Source: Dehalococcoidales bacterium (GTDB lineage: Bacteria; Chloroflexota; Dehalococcoidia; Dehalococcoidales; UBA2162). Taken from it: a stretch of 23,861 nucleotides of DNA. Every line of letters begins with the position of its first letter. Position 1 is the first letter of the stretch. Both the position numbers and the translations under genes were made by a program. Positions 1-7,283 of the stretch are shown piece by piece. The stretch lies in contig JAENIS010000037.1 in assembly GCA_016844285.1 (NCBI GenBank), positions 1-23,861 on the forward strand, in the 5' to 3' direction. A model generated the notes under the pieces. The model had not been told where the DNA came from and searched no databases. It saw only the letters and a program-made list of their open reading frames with translations.

Positions 1-290
1 CCCATCACACCGTAAGCCCCGTTTGCCGCTGTCGGTATCGCTCCTTCCACAATAAGCACAAAACCACCACGGTCATTGTTGGCCGTCTTTTGCAGTGCTT
101 GTATGGCCAGGTCACCAGCACTTGCCATTATAGTAGCATGATAGCGAAGGTTCAGGGTCTTACCGGGGATAACTTCATCGACGAGGAGGTTCTTGATAGT
201 AGGGCTTACACTGTTGAGAGCGGAGACGGAACAACCTGTACAGGTAGAACATTGTAACCACACGACCGGATACTTTTGTGTCATATCCAT
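1..290 (-). CDS. [NiFe]-hydrogenase small subunit, N-terminal part (cut by window edge)
   Basis: Reading the minus strand from 290 gives an open frame to the window edge. Near the N terminus it has WLQCSTCTGCSVSALNS, the small-subunit signature in which CxxC supplies two ligands of the proximal [4Fe-4S] cluster. A YHATIMASAG segment and an EGAIPT segment follow; both are typical of the flavodoxin-like domain of [NiFe]-hydrogenase small subunits. This subunit passes electrons between the Ni-Fe large subunit and a redox partner. The ATG at 284 has AAAGG at good spacing and is the likelier start; the ATG at 290 lies directly against that site. There is no twin-arginine leader: the mature-like sequence begins at once, so this is either a cytoplasmic hydrogenase or one exported by another route. 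The large subunit would lie outside the window. The family call is firm; the subgroup is not. Confidence 0.9.
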   Translation of the reverse strand, partial: MDMTQKYPVVWLQCSTCTGCSVSALNSVSPTIKNLLVDEVIPGKTLNLRYHATIMASAGDLAIQALQKTANNDRGGFVLIVEGAIPTAANGAYGVM

Positions 291-430
291 CCTTTCACGC
301 GGCTGTCAGGCAACCCTTCTAGATTGACTACGCAACTATAAATTGTTAACCCAAGGAGTTATTCTAACATATACAGGCTATTTTTGCAATAGGTTATAGT
401 GCACATTTTGAAGGAAAGTGGGACATATCA

Positions 431-568
431 GGTACTATTCGGCTTTGGTTGGTGTTGTCTTTGCGAGCCTCGATTAAATTGGGGCGAAGCAATCCGTCTG
501 AATCTTTGAGATTGCTTTGTCGCTACGCTCCACAATGACAGCGGAATCAGCAAAATGCAAACAGAACC
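431..568 (-). repeat. MITE-like palindromic element, copy A
   Basis: About 138 bp. The left end GGTACTATTCGGCTTTGGTT and the right end (read inward) GGTTCTGTTTGCATTTTGC form imperfect terminal inverted repeats. The core holds GCGAAGCAATC facing GATTGCTTTGTCGC. It matches copies C and E end to end and lies in inverse orientation to them. Flanks ACATatca and ACATtttg could be a decayed target duplication. It occupies much of the 291-656 gap, in which no other gene is seen. Confidence 0.8.
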
Positions 569-598
569 ACATTTTGGTTCTTCTCAGTCTTAGTTGTT

Positions 599-628
599 TT
601 GCCATATATCATTTCTCTCCGTTATAAT
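599..628 (+). promoter_or_regulatory. Sigma-70-type promoter for the small gene at 657
   Basis: TTGCCA (599-604) and a perfect TATAAT (623-628) are separated by 18 bases. The predicted transcript starts near 635, about 20 bases before the GGGAGGT ribosome site and the ATG at 657. It supports starting the gene at 657 and not at the upstream ATG 594, which lies ahead of the -10 box. Confidence 0.65.
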
Positions 629-656
629 CCTGTTGAATAACTTGGGAGGTATATTT

Positions 657-920
657 ATGGCAGTTGGACTTACATTTAGGGAATTACTTAATGTCTTTGC
701 TAGTTCTTTATCCAAACGCCAACAAGAGGCAGCAGTCGAACAGATGACGGCTGGGATAGGATTGAATCCTACTACCAAAAGTGACTTGGAAAGGATTTGT
801 AAACAATATAATATTACAGAGGAACAAGCTCTCGCATATTCAATCTTTGTTATGTCCATTATGGATACTATAGTGCGTAATAATGAAGCAATAGCCAAGA
901 CTATCATCCCTACTAAGTAG
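657..920 (+). CDS. Small hypothetical protein (87 aa)
   Basis: The ATG at 657 is preceded by GGGAGGT at ideal spacing and by a consensus-like promoter, so this is likely a real gene. The frame is open back to 594, but the promoter rules that start out. The product is a small, mostly helical-looking soluble protein starting MAVGLTFRELL, with many Gln, Glu and Lys residues and no Cys in the chosen frame. No signal peptide or membrane segment is seen. I do not recognise the family. It overlaps the opposite-strand gene at 913-1071 by 8 bases, stop to stop. AT content is higher than in the catabolic genes downstream, which may indicate a separate origin. Confidence 0.7.
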   Translation: MAVGLTFRELLNVFASSLSKRQQEAAVEQMTAGIGLNPTTKSDLERICKQYNITEEQALAYSIFVMSIMDTIVRNNEAIAKTIIPTK

Positions 921-1071
921 ATTGGGAGCGCCTCTTGTCTTTATCTGGAAATAGGACATTTAGCAATTTGTGAAAAGACACCTTGTCTTTTCTGGACATT
1001 CCCCCTTTGATTGTTCCGTCTTTGTTTATGTATTTCTTTATCACACTAGGGGACTCTGTATTTTTAACCAT
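913..1071 (-). CDS. Small basic hypothetical protein (52 aa)
   Basis: On the minus strand AGGGAGG lies 8 bases before the ATG at 1071, which starts a 52-residue reading frame (MVKNTESPSVIKKYI...). An upstream in-frame ATG at 1104 lacks a ribosome site. The product is Lys/Arg-rich, especially at the C terminus (DKDKRRSQST), and could bind nucleic acid or simply be small and basic. No family is recognised. It is convergent with the 657-920 gene and their stop codons overlap by 8 bases, an arrangement common in small two-gene accessory cassettes. The main support for coding is the strong ribosome site. Confidence 0.5.
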   Translation of the reverse strand: MVKNTESPSVIKKYINKDGTIKGGMSRKDKVSFHKLLNVLFPDKDKRRSQST

Positions 1072-1313
1072 TTCCAAACCTCCCTGAAGATTATAATGAG
1101 CCAAGTGACTTAAGCCAATCCCTTTTCAACCATGCTCCTAACAACGAAGACTGAGTAAAAGGCGCATTTTGGCTTCATTGTTACTATCTGGTATAACTGA
1201 TATAATAGGTAACACTTTCATAAACCGACGGTCAAGAGTTCGACCATCTTCGCTGACTTCACTGCGTATAGCTAAAACTAAAGTGAACATCCTAATACAT
1301 AGGAAGGAAAGGC

Positions 1314-2189
1314 ATGCTGGATTCTGTGATGGCTGCATATGACACTACGAGTAGTTTTGAGATAAAGGTTTCAGACACGGAGTACCGCCGGGCTGAAGGA
1401 CAGATATGGTTGGCTCGTATCTATCAGCCCTGCGGTAAGGGTCCCTTTCCTGCCATCCTGGATGTACACGGTGGCGTCTGGAGTCAGGGAGATAGAACTA
1501 CCAACGCTTATCTTGACCAGCAGCTTGCCGCTAGCGGTCTGGTAGTCGTTGCTATCGACTTCCGTCTTGCTCCCCAATATCACTATCCCGCCCAGGTGGC
1601 AGACATTAACTTTGCTACCCGGTGGCTTAAAGCCCACGCCCAACAGTTTAACGCCGACCCCCACTGTGTGGGAACTCTGGGCACCTCTAGCGGTGGACAT
1701 ACGGCAGTGCTCAGCGCAATGCGGCCATACGACGCTCGCTACAAAGCTCTCCCCCTTCCCGAAGCTCCTGATATGGATGCCACGGTTGTCTGGGTGATGG
1801 CGCTCTGGCCTGTGCTTGACCCATACGCCCGCTATCTCTACGCCCAGGAGACAGGACGGGAGGAACTGGTTATCAGAACCAGGGATTACTTTGTGACGGA
1901 AGAAACTATGCAGGAGGGTAATCCGCAACTGATACTGGAGCGGAGAGAGAAAGTACAGCTTCCTCCGGTTCTGCTTATCCAGGGCACTGCTGACAAAAAT
2001 ATCCCCTTGTCTATCCCGGAGAAGTTCGCCAATTCTTATCTGATATCCGGAGGAGAGCTTGCTCTGGAACTCTTTCCGGGTATGCCCCACGGATTTGCTA
2101 ATCAGCCGGGTCCGGAGACTGAGCGTGCTCTGGAAATTATGAAGGGATGGATAGCCCGCCAAGTGGCAACTCAAAAGACGAAGGGGTGA
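1314..2189 (+). CDS. Alpha/beta-hydrolase, esterase/lipase of the HSL/BD-FAE type
   Basis: Predicted to hydrolyse a carboxylic ester in the cytoplasm; no signal peptide is seen. The 291-residue product has the family landmarks in order: the oxyanion-hole motif HGG at 52-54, the nucleophile elbow G-T-S-S-G with Ser125, the acid residue Asp227 in QGTADKNIP, and the catalytic His259 in MPHGFA. Spacing and length fit a single-domain carboxylesterase. The start follows AGGAAGGAAAGGC, a good ribosome site. It is followed after 174 bases by a nitroreductase on the same strand, and the two may be co-transcribed. The substrate cannot be read from sequence; kynurenine formamidase-like or acetyl-esterase-like activities are both possible. 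Confidence 0.9.
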   Translation: MLDSVMAAYDTTSSFEIKVSDTEYRRAEGQIWLARIYQPCGKGPFPAILDVHGGVWSQGDRTTNAYLDQQLAASGLVVVAIDFRLAPQYHYPAQVADINFATRWLKAHAQQFNADPHCVGTLGTSSGGHTAVLSAMRPYDARYKALPLPEAPDMDATVVWVMALWPVLDPYARYLYAQETGREELVIRTRDYFVTEETMQEGNPQLILERREKVQLPPVLLIQGTADKNIPLSIPEKFANSYLISGGELALELFPGMPHGFANQPGPETERALEIMKGWIARQVATQKTKG

Positions 2190-2363
2190 AGGTCTTTCTT
2201 TCGAGAGAAGAACAGGCAATACCAAATACATCCCCAGACACTTTAGCATGACTTTTGAGGAAATGCCCCGCCCCTCGGACAGGCTTCTACGAGCAGTATT
2301 GTAGAAAATCATGGTTTCAATCATAATCAAGTAGCGAGAATAATTAGCGAGGAGGAAGATACC

Positions 2364-3017
2364 TTGGAATTAGATGAACTGGCCAAACTGATTAAAACCC
2401 GAAGTTCCATACGTCACTGGCAAGACAAAGACGTGCCCGAAGAGCTATTGATTAAGGCTATCGAGCTGGCTACCTGGGCACCAAACGGAGGCAACCAGCA
2501 AAACTGGCGTTTCTATCTCATTGAAAATCGGAACACTATCCGAGCGATTGCTGATGCAGTTCAGGCTGCCGCTGATAAAATCGTCTCCTGGCCTGAAGCC
2601 AACCAGTTCGGAGATACGACTAAAGGGCTACGAGAGAGAGCCAGTTTCTTCCGCACTGCGCCGGCAGCCATCGCTGTTGCCGCCGCCCAATACCAATCTC
2701 CGGTGGACAAGATTCTAGCCGCCCGTGAAATAATTGACCCGGCAGCCAGGGAGATGCGGCAGTGGCGCTTGACCTCCAATACACGTATTCAATCAATCGC
2801 CTCAGCCGTTGCCTATTTGCTATTGATTCTGCACCAGATGGGTTTGGGTGCGGTGTGGATGGTAGGCCCAACGCAGTCCAAAGGTGCGATTGAAAAGATT
2901 CTTAAGGTTCCGCCTGAGCTTGATTTCGTCGCTTTCATACCGGTTGGCTATCCGGATGAAGCCCCCGTCTCCAGGAAACGGAGACCTGTTATGGAAGTCT
3001 GTGAAGTTATCAAATAG
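2364..3017 (+). CDS. Nitroreductase-family FMN oxidoreductase
   Basis: A 217-residue nitroreductase-fold protein that would bind FMN and use NAD(P)H to reduce nitro, quinone, flavin or related substrates. The N terminus has R13-S-S-I-R17, the FMN-phosphate-binding signature. A-P-N-G-G-N-Q-Q-N-W follows and matches the family's WAPSxxNxQPW segment. Near the C terminus GLGAVWMVGP and IPVGYPDEAP are the usual closing motifs. Length is typical of the single-domain family. The start is TTG at 2364, chosen because AGGAGG lies 8-10 bases upstream; no in-frame ATG sits at a better position. The protein probably works as a homodimer in the cytoplasm. The true substrate is unknown. Confidence 0.9.
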   Translation: MELDELAKLIKTRSSIRHWQDKDVPEELLIKAIELATWAPNGGNQQNWRFYLIENRNTIRAIADAVQAAADKIVSWPEANQFGDTTKGLRERASFFRTAPAAIAVAAAQYQSPVDKILAAREIIDPAAREMRQWRLTSNTRIQSIASAVAYLLLILHQMGLGAVWMVGPTQSKGAIEKILKVPPELDFVAFIPVGYPDEAPVSRKRRPVMEVCEVIK

Positions 3018-3112
3018 CGGATGCTAATCTTCTCTAGTATCCTATCTGGTTAATTAGCCAATGGCTGCTTCAGTACACATTACCATTTATGGACGACCTC
3101 ACCCCCTTAAAT

Positions 3113-3270
3113 CCCCCTCTCCTCTTAGGAGAGGGGGAAATATAGAAAGAGGGGCTTCGCCCCTCTTAAACGCCCCGCAGTTTACCTTTCATTACGGGGA
3201 AGAGATTTAAGAGAGGGGGCGTATAGCCCCCTCTCTTTTACTTAACTCCCCCTTCCCATCGGGAAGGGGG
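3113..3270. repeat. Cluster of four GC-rich hairpins; part repeated at 12927
   Basis: Four perfect hairpins follow each other: CCCCCTCTCCT (3113-3123) with 3127-3137; AAGAGGGGC (3147-3155) with 3159-3167; AAGAGAGGGGGC (3209-3220) with 3226-3237, followed by TTTT; and CCCCCTTCCC (3248-3257) with 3261-3270. The third has the form of an intrinsic terminator for plus-strand transcripts and may end the 1314-3017 unit. The third hairpin and the adjoining GGGGAAGAGATTTAA recur in inverse orientation at 12927-12967, so this is a dispersed repeat family and not only a terminator. With copy B of the MITE it fills the 3018-3534 gap; no gene is seen there. Confidence 0.8.
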
Positions 3271-3393
3271 GCAGGGGGATGGACATCCGAGTGAAGCTTG
3301 CCAGTGAGTCAGAGCATTCCCCTATTTTCATGCAGTAGCAATCGCCATCTATTTAGCTGACGTGACATTTCTAAACAATGGAATGGCCTGCTT

Positions 3394-3515
3394 GGTTCTA
3401 TTCGGTATTGGTTGGTCTGTCATTGCGAGGACCATAGCGACGTGGCAATCTGGGCAGGCGAAGCCCTTCACCCAGATTGCTTCGCCTCCGCCTGCGGCGG
3501 ATGGTCTCGCAATGA
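3394..3515 (-). repeat. MITE-like palindromic element, copy B (one end missing)
   Basis: It begins with the terminal repeat GGTTCTATTCGGTATTGG and then has GTCATTGCGAGG. The core is GGCAATCTGGGCAGGCGAAG facing CAGATTGCTTCGCC, and the far arm GGTCTCGCAATGA follows. The second terminal repeat seen in copies A, C and E is not recognisable after 3515, so this copy is truncated or diverged. It ends 20 bases from the stop codon of the MFS gene at 3535. Confidence 0.7.
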
Positions 3516-3534
3516 TGTTCCCGGAGACACATGC

Positions 3535-4794
3535 TCAAGTCTGTACCAGCGTATGATGTTTTGGACTTGTGAGCAAGAGAATGAGAGCTGTCATCCCGGC
3601 TAACGCCTCCATTGCAGCAATAAACCAGAATAGCACTCCGTAGCCCCAAGAGGCAATTAGAAAACCTACGATCACCGGTGAGATGCCACCGAATAAGGCA
3701 TTGTTGCCCCACAGCAACCCGATCATACTGCCTTCGAGTCTCCTTCCTGCGGCGATGTCTAAAGCTCCTGCCTGTACCAGTGGATTCACGGCAAACAGGA
3801 ATGCCCCCATAAGACCCACCAGAATGGTGAGCCCGGTGCCACTACCCACTACCGCCATTAACACGGCGATAGTGGTCTTGGCTATCAATATCATGAAGAT
3901 GACTCGCATCCGTCCTATCCTATCAGACAGAATACCAAAAACCGGACCTGAAGCAATGCCGACTCCCGAAAGTAGTCCCAGGTGCATGCCTATCCCGAGG
4001 CTTCCCATGTTCTGGGTCTGCTGCAAATAGAGAGGTAACCAGAGCATCAAGCTCCCCTGACCGAGCCCGGCAATACCGGATACCAGCAACAGGAGTATCA
4101 ATTCCTTGCCCCGCAGGACATCCTTGAGTGCACCGAACTGGTCTCCAAGCGTACGAGGCTTGGAGGTCTGGCTCGTCAACTGCTGCCAGCCGTGAGCCTT
4201 ACGCAAAACTACCCATAGCAGGAAGGCCATCGCCACCGCCACCGGTAAAGCACCAAACAAGATTTTCTGCCAGACCAGTACCAGTAGCAGAGCGCCCACT
4301 ATCAGCGGACCCAGGACATCGCCTGCGTTCCCGATGGAACGGTGTAACGACAGTATGAAACCTCGTCTTTCCGCATACCGCTGGGAAAGCAAACCTAGAG
4401 CCGCAGGATGCCACATTGAGCCGGCGGCGCCCGCAAGGCTGATGGCCAGCAGAATCAGAAGGTAGGTAGGGGATAGCGCTACCAGAAAATAACCTAATCC
4501 CATTAATATTAGACTGAGGTAAAGTACCAGAATCCGCCGGTGCTGTAGTCGGTCTATTAGAAACCCACCAATCATGGACGCGCCGCCGCCGCTGACCTGA
4601 CGAACCGTACCGATAAACCCGGCGGCGATAGGAGTGAGCCCTAATGCAGTGTAAATTACCGGCAGGATAACATAGAACCCTTGTCCGTACAGATGCTGGA
4701 GGCTGTGACTAACAATAATCCCGCCGGTGGCAATATGGTCACCAGAATTTCTCCGCACTACAGCGTCTTTTTTACCAGGTACTTCAACATTCAT
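3535..4794 (-). CDS. MFS transporter, fosmidomycin-resistance-like family
   Basis: A 12-helix major facilitator of about 419 residues in the cytoplasmic membrane. Early in the protein SHSLQHLYGQGFYVILPVIY forms helix 1. The loop after helix 2 has GGFLIDRLQHRR, the MFS motif A variant (G-x3-D-R-x2-R-R). The helix-4 region SMWHPAALGLLSQRYAERRG is characteristic of the Fsr-like branch. The second half repeats the pattern with FGILSDRIGRMR. The start at 4794 is preferred over the in-frame ATG at 4851 because AAGGAAG precedes it at proper spacing and the extra 19 residues look unrelated to the family. It stands alone on its strand. The substrate is unknown; drug or organic-acid efflux by proton antiport is the usual role of relatives. 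Confidence 0.88.
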   Translation of the reverse strand: MNVEVPGKKDAVVRRNSGDHIATGGIIVSHSLQHLYGQGFYVILPVIYTALGLTPIAAGFIGTVRQVSGGGASMIGGFLIDRLQHRRILVLYLSLILMGLGYFLVALSPTYLLILLAISLAGAAGSMWHPAALGLLSQRYAERRGFILSLHRSIGNAGDVLGPLIVGALLLVLVWQKILFGALPVAVAMAFLLWVVLRKAHGWQQLTSQTSKPRTLGDQFGALKDVLRGKELILLLLVSGIAGLGQGSLMLWLPLYLQQTQNMGSLGIGMHLGLLSGVGIASGPVFGILSDRIGRMRVIFMILIAKTTIAVLMAVVGSGTGLTILVGLMGAFLFAVNPLVQAGALDIAAGRRLEGSMIGLLWGNNALFGGISPVIVGFLIASWGYGVLFWFIAAMEALAGMTALILLLTSPKHHTLVQT

Positions 4795-5078
4795 CCTATT
4801 CACTTCCTTCAAATCACAAGATAGCCGTTTCTGCTTGCCTATTAGCACCATCCCTTTAATGTTGCCAATTCTAGCACCGAGTCTGCTTTGTTACAAGGCA
4901 TCCTGTTTTAAAGCGCGCTAATTATTTCCACAATTTTTGATTGTACCCCTTCTTACATCCGGACTTCTACCAGTTTAGTTTTCTCCCTCCCGCCATTGCT
5001 TCAAATAAATGGCTCAATAGCTTCACTGACCTCATACTTGCCTTGTAGTCAGAGCAAACAACAAAATAACCGTGCAAT

Positions 5079-5220
5079 GGTTCTGTTTGCATCTGGTTAA
5101 TTCTGCGGTCATTGCGAGCAACTTAGCGACGAAACAATCTCAAAGATATTTATACGGATTGCTTCGCCCCGATTTCATCGAGGCTCGCAAAGACGACACC
5201 AAACAAAACCGAATCGTACC
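5079..5220 (+). repeat. MITE-like palindromic element, copy C, with probable target duplication
   Basis: 142 bp running from GGTTCTGTTTGCATCTGG to AACCGAATCGTACC. The core is CGACGAAACAATC facing GGATTGCTTCGCC. It aligns end to end with copy A in inverse orientation. The flanks CGTGCAAT (5071-5078) and CGTGCCAT (5221-5228) match at 7 of 8 positions, as expected for a target-site duplication. It sits in the 4795-5429 gap, which contains no gene but has the regulatory sites of the next operon near its end. Confidence 0.82.
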
Positions 5221-5318
5221 CGTGCCATAGCAGATTGACAAATCAGGTTTAATAATGTTAACGTAAATACGCTGCTGTATCTTTAACAAAACAACCAGAG
5301 CAGCATGGTTGGGGATGA

Positions 5319-5358
5319 GCATTATTCATTGACCTGCGCTTTCTCTGCCTGGTAAAAA
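5319..5358 (+). promoter_or_regulatory. Candidate promoter with shared GCATTATTCATT motif
   Basis: The 12-mer GCATTATTCATT (5319-5330) lies 100 bases upstream of the lipoprotein start codon. The identical 12-mer lies 103 bases upstream of the second lipoprotein gene at 16688. Here it overlaps a possible -35 box TTGACC (5329-5334), 18 bases before TAAAAA (5353-5358). The -10 match is only fair, so the promoter assignment is tentative; the shared motif is seen directly. Confidence 0.4.
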
Positions 5359-5369
5359 CAATAGAGCTT

Positions 5370-5398
5370 TTTGTATCATTTTATATTAATGATACAAA
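5370..5398 (+). promoter_or_regulatory. Perfect 11-bp inverted repeat, candidate operator
   Basis: TTTGTATCATT (5370-5380) and AATGATACAAA (5388-5398) are exact inverted repeats around a 7-base AT spacer. They end 31 bases before the ATG of the solute-binding lipoprotein. The size, symmetry and place just downstream of the candidate promoter suit a dimeric repressor site (GntR or TetR type). No run of T follows, so it is not a good terminator. No regulator gene is in the window. Confidence 0.6.
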
Positions 5399-5429
5399 CT
5401 CTTGGGAATAAAAAACTAAGGAGGGATAG

Positions 5430-7121
5430 ATGCAAGTACCAAAGCAAGCGAAGACACTGATTATGTTGGGATTGGTTGTCATCTTGTCTCTGGCTGGGTG
5501 TGCCAAGGAGGTACCAACGCCGGGACCAGCACCGGTACCAACGCCAGGACCAGCGCCAGCACCGGCACCTGCCCCAACACCAACACCAACACCTGCTCCT
5601 GCCCCGACCGGGCCTTACGGGGAGCTAAGGGTAGCACTGGCTACCTTTGGCAATGAGCTGTTTGAGCCGGTAAGAGATGGTCTCTCCAATTTGGGGCCAC
5701 CGATACTGGAGACCCTGGTGGCGCTTGATGGGTCGCAGCTGAAACCACGGGTAGCCGATAAGTGGGAGATGGCCCCTGATAACCTCTCGTGGGTTTTTTA
5801 TATCCATAAAGGGATAAAGTTCCATAATGGCGAAGATTTGAATGCGGCTGATGTCAAGTTCACCTTGGAGCGGCAAATCTCGGCGGATGCTCGTTACCGG
5901 GATTTGCCCGAAGCTGTCGAGCGTATCGAGATGGTGGATGATTACACGGTGCGCATTGTCACCAAAGGCCCACAGCCTTACCTCCCCTATCTGCTGGGTT
6001 TTTACAGCCCACGTCAGGGTTGGATAATGCCCAAGGATTATCGCGAGCAATACGGTGTCGACTATTTTAACCTTCACCCGGTGGGCTCCGGCCCCTTTAA
6101 GTTTGTCCGTCGCGTTCCCGGAGACATGGTCGAGTACGAAGCGGTTAGTAATCACTGGCGGCAGGTGCCTGGCTTTAAGAAGCTGACACAGATAAAAGTG
6201 CCGGAAGAAAATACCAGGATAGCCATGTTGAAGACGGGGGCAATAGATGTAACTGACGTCGGTATTGAGGGTGCCCAGGAGCTGCAAAGCATCGGCTTCA
6301 GGGTAGTTACCCTGGTCGGGAGCAATGCCTATGTTGCTTTATACGGCGCCTATGACCCCCGGGGGGCTAACATGCCTGTGGCCAACATTAAGGTTCGCCA
6401 GGCACTTTGTTTAGCCATCAACCGGGATGAAATTAACAAGAACTTTTTCTACGGCCTGGCCAAACCAGCCTCACCACCATGGGTCTGGGAGGGCTCATCG
6501 GATATTGATTACCAGGCGATGATGGAGTATTCCGCCAAAATCCACCGCTATGACCTGGAGGAGGCCAAGAGGCTACTTAAAGAAGCGGGCTATCCTAACG
6601 GTTTTAGTTTTAAAATGTTTTCCTGGGCGGCAAGTGATGCTCCCTATTTACCCAAGCTCGCTGAGATTCTACAGGCCTACTGGGGACAGATAGGTGTCAA
6701 AGCGGAGATTGTCCCCACCGATTCGGGGACATTTCAACCGATGCGCCGGGGTGGCCCTCCGCCTGAGCGCGCGCCGGTGGATGCTCTTGTCGGGCAGGCA
6801 TCCCCGGGTTCTGCCTCAAATGAGTTCAATCTCCAGGCACGGCTCCGCCTTGGTTTTGTCAAAGGTGGGTCTGCCCAGCTAACTTACCCGGGAATCCCTG
6901 AGCTGGAAAAGATTATCCTGGGCGCCGCTGGCGAGATGAATCCAGCGAAGAGGAAGGAAATGCTGGAGCAAGCGACCAGAATGGCCACAGAGACCTATAC
7001 CTTCCTATCAATCGCTAATGTTCCTTACCTGGCGGTCATGGGACCAGCAATAGATATGAAATGGAACAAACCGAGTGATTCCATCCCGGTGTATGTCGAG
7101 ACGGCCACACACCGGAAATGA
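5430..7121 (+). CDS. Family-5 (DppA/OppA-type) solute-binding lipoprotein
   Basis: A 563-residue extracytoplasmic binding protein for an ABC importer. The signal peptide MQVPKQAKTLIMLGLVVI ends in the lipobox L-A-G-C with Cys24 as the lipid anchor. A Pro/Ala/Thr-rich spacer of about 35 residues follows and holds the domain off the membrane. The body shows SBP_bac_5 marks: VADKWEMAPDNLSWVFYI, then GIKFHNGEDLNAADVKFTLE, GSGPFKFV, and VRQALCLAINRDEI. AAGGAGGG precedes the ATG. It leads a same-strand cluster of two CoA-transferases and a dehydratase, so it probably binds their acid substrate or a precursor and not a peptide (inference). No permease or ATPase gene is nearby. Its paralogue is at 15027-16688. 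Confidence 0.92.
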   Translation: MQVPKQAKTLIMLGLVVILSLAGCAKEVPTPGPAPVPTPGPAPAPAPAPTPTPTPAPAPTGPYGELRVALATFGNELFEPVRDGLSNLGPPILETLVALDGSQLKPRVADKWEMAPDNLSWVFYIHKGIKFHNGEDLNAADVKFTLERQISADARYRDLPEAVERIEMVDDYTVRIVTKGPQPYLPYLLGFYSPRQGWIMPKDYREQYGVDYFNLHPVGSGPFKFVRRVPGDMVEYEAVSNHWRQVPGFKKLTQIKVPEENTRIAMLKTGAIDVTDVGIEGAQELQSIGFRVVTLVGSNAYVALYGAYDPRGANMPVANIKVRQALCLAINRDEINKNFFYGLAKPASPPWVWEGSSDIDYQAMMEYSAKIHRYDLEEAKRLLKEAGYPNGFSFKMFSWAASDAPYLPKLAEILQAYWGQIGVKAEIVPTDSGTFQPMRRGGPPPERAPVDALVGQASPGSASNEFNLQARLRLGFVKGGSAQLTYPGIPELEKIILGAAGEMNPAKRKEMLEQATRMATETYTFLSIANVPYLAVMGPAIDMKWNKPSDSIPVYVETATHRK

Positions 7122-7138
7122 ACAACAAAAGCAGTGAA

Positions 7139-7161
7139 CTTACGGACACAAAATCCGTAAG
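7139..7161 (+). promoter_or_regulatory. Perfect hairpin between the binding protein and the CoA-transferases
   Basis: CTTACGGA (7139-7146), the loop CACAAAA and TCCGTAAG (7154-7161) form an 8-bp perfect stem 18 bases after the lipoprotein stop. There is no T tract, so full termination is unlikely. Such hairpins behind a binding-protein gene often protect the upstream mRNA or lower downstream expression; that role is inferred here. Confidence 0.55.
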
Positions 7162-7283
7162 CGGTAGGAGGGGATAAACCCACTCCGAACCAGAAAAGGT
7201 CGGCAAAGTGAGCCAGGGAGTTCCAGTAATCTATCGTAGGGTGATGTCAATGTGTGCAGAAACTAGAAGACGCGAGGTAGAGG

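Noticed and set aside
1138..1338. 66-codon minus-strand frame across the esterase start
   Set aside because: It overlaps the esterase start region and ribosome site, and has no ribosome site of its own.
1371..2330. Long minus-strand open frame (319 codons) opposite the esterase gene
   Set aside because: It is antisense to a gene with a complete catalytic triad, has no ribosome site, and its translation resembles no family.
3113..3270. GC-rich direct and inverted repeats considered as a CRISPR array
   Set aside because: The units are hairpins of differing sequence and spacing, with no constant repeat or unique spacers and no cas genes.
5625..6287. Minus-strand open frame (220 codons) inside the first lipoprotein gene
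   Set aside because: It is antisense to a well-supported family-5 binding protein and has no protein-family features of its own.
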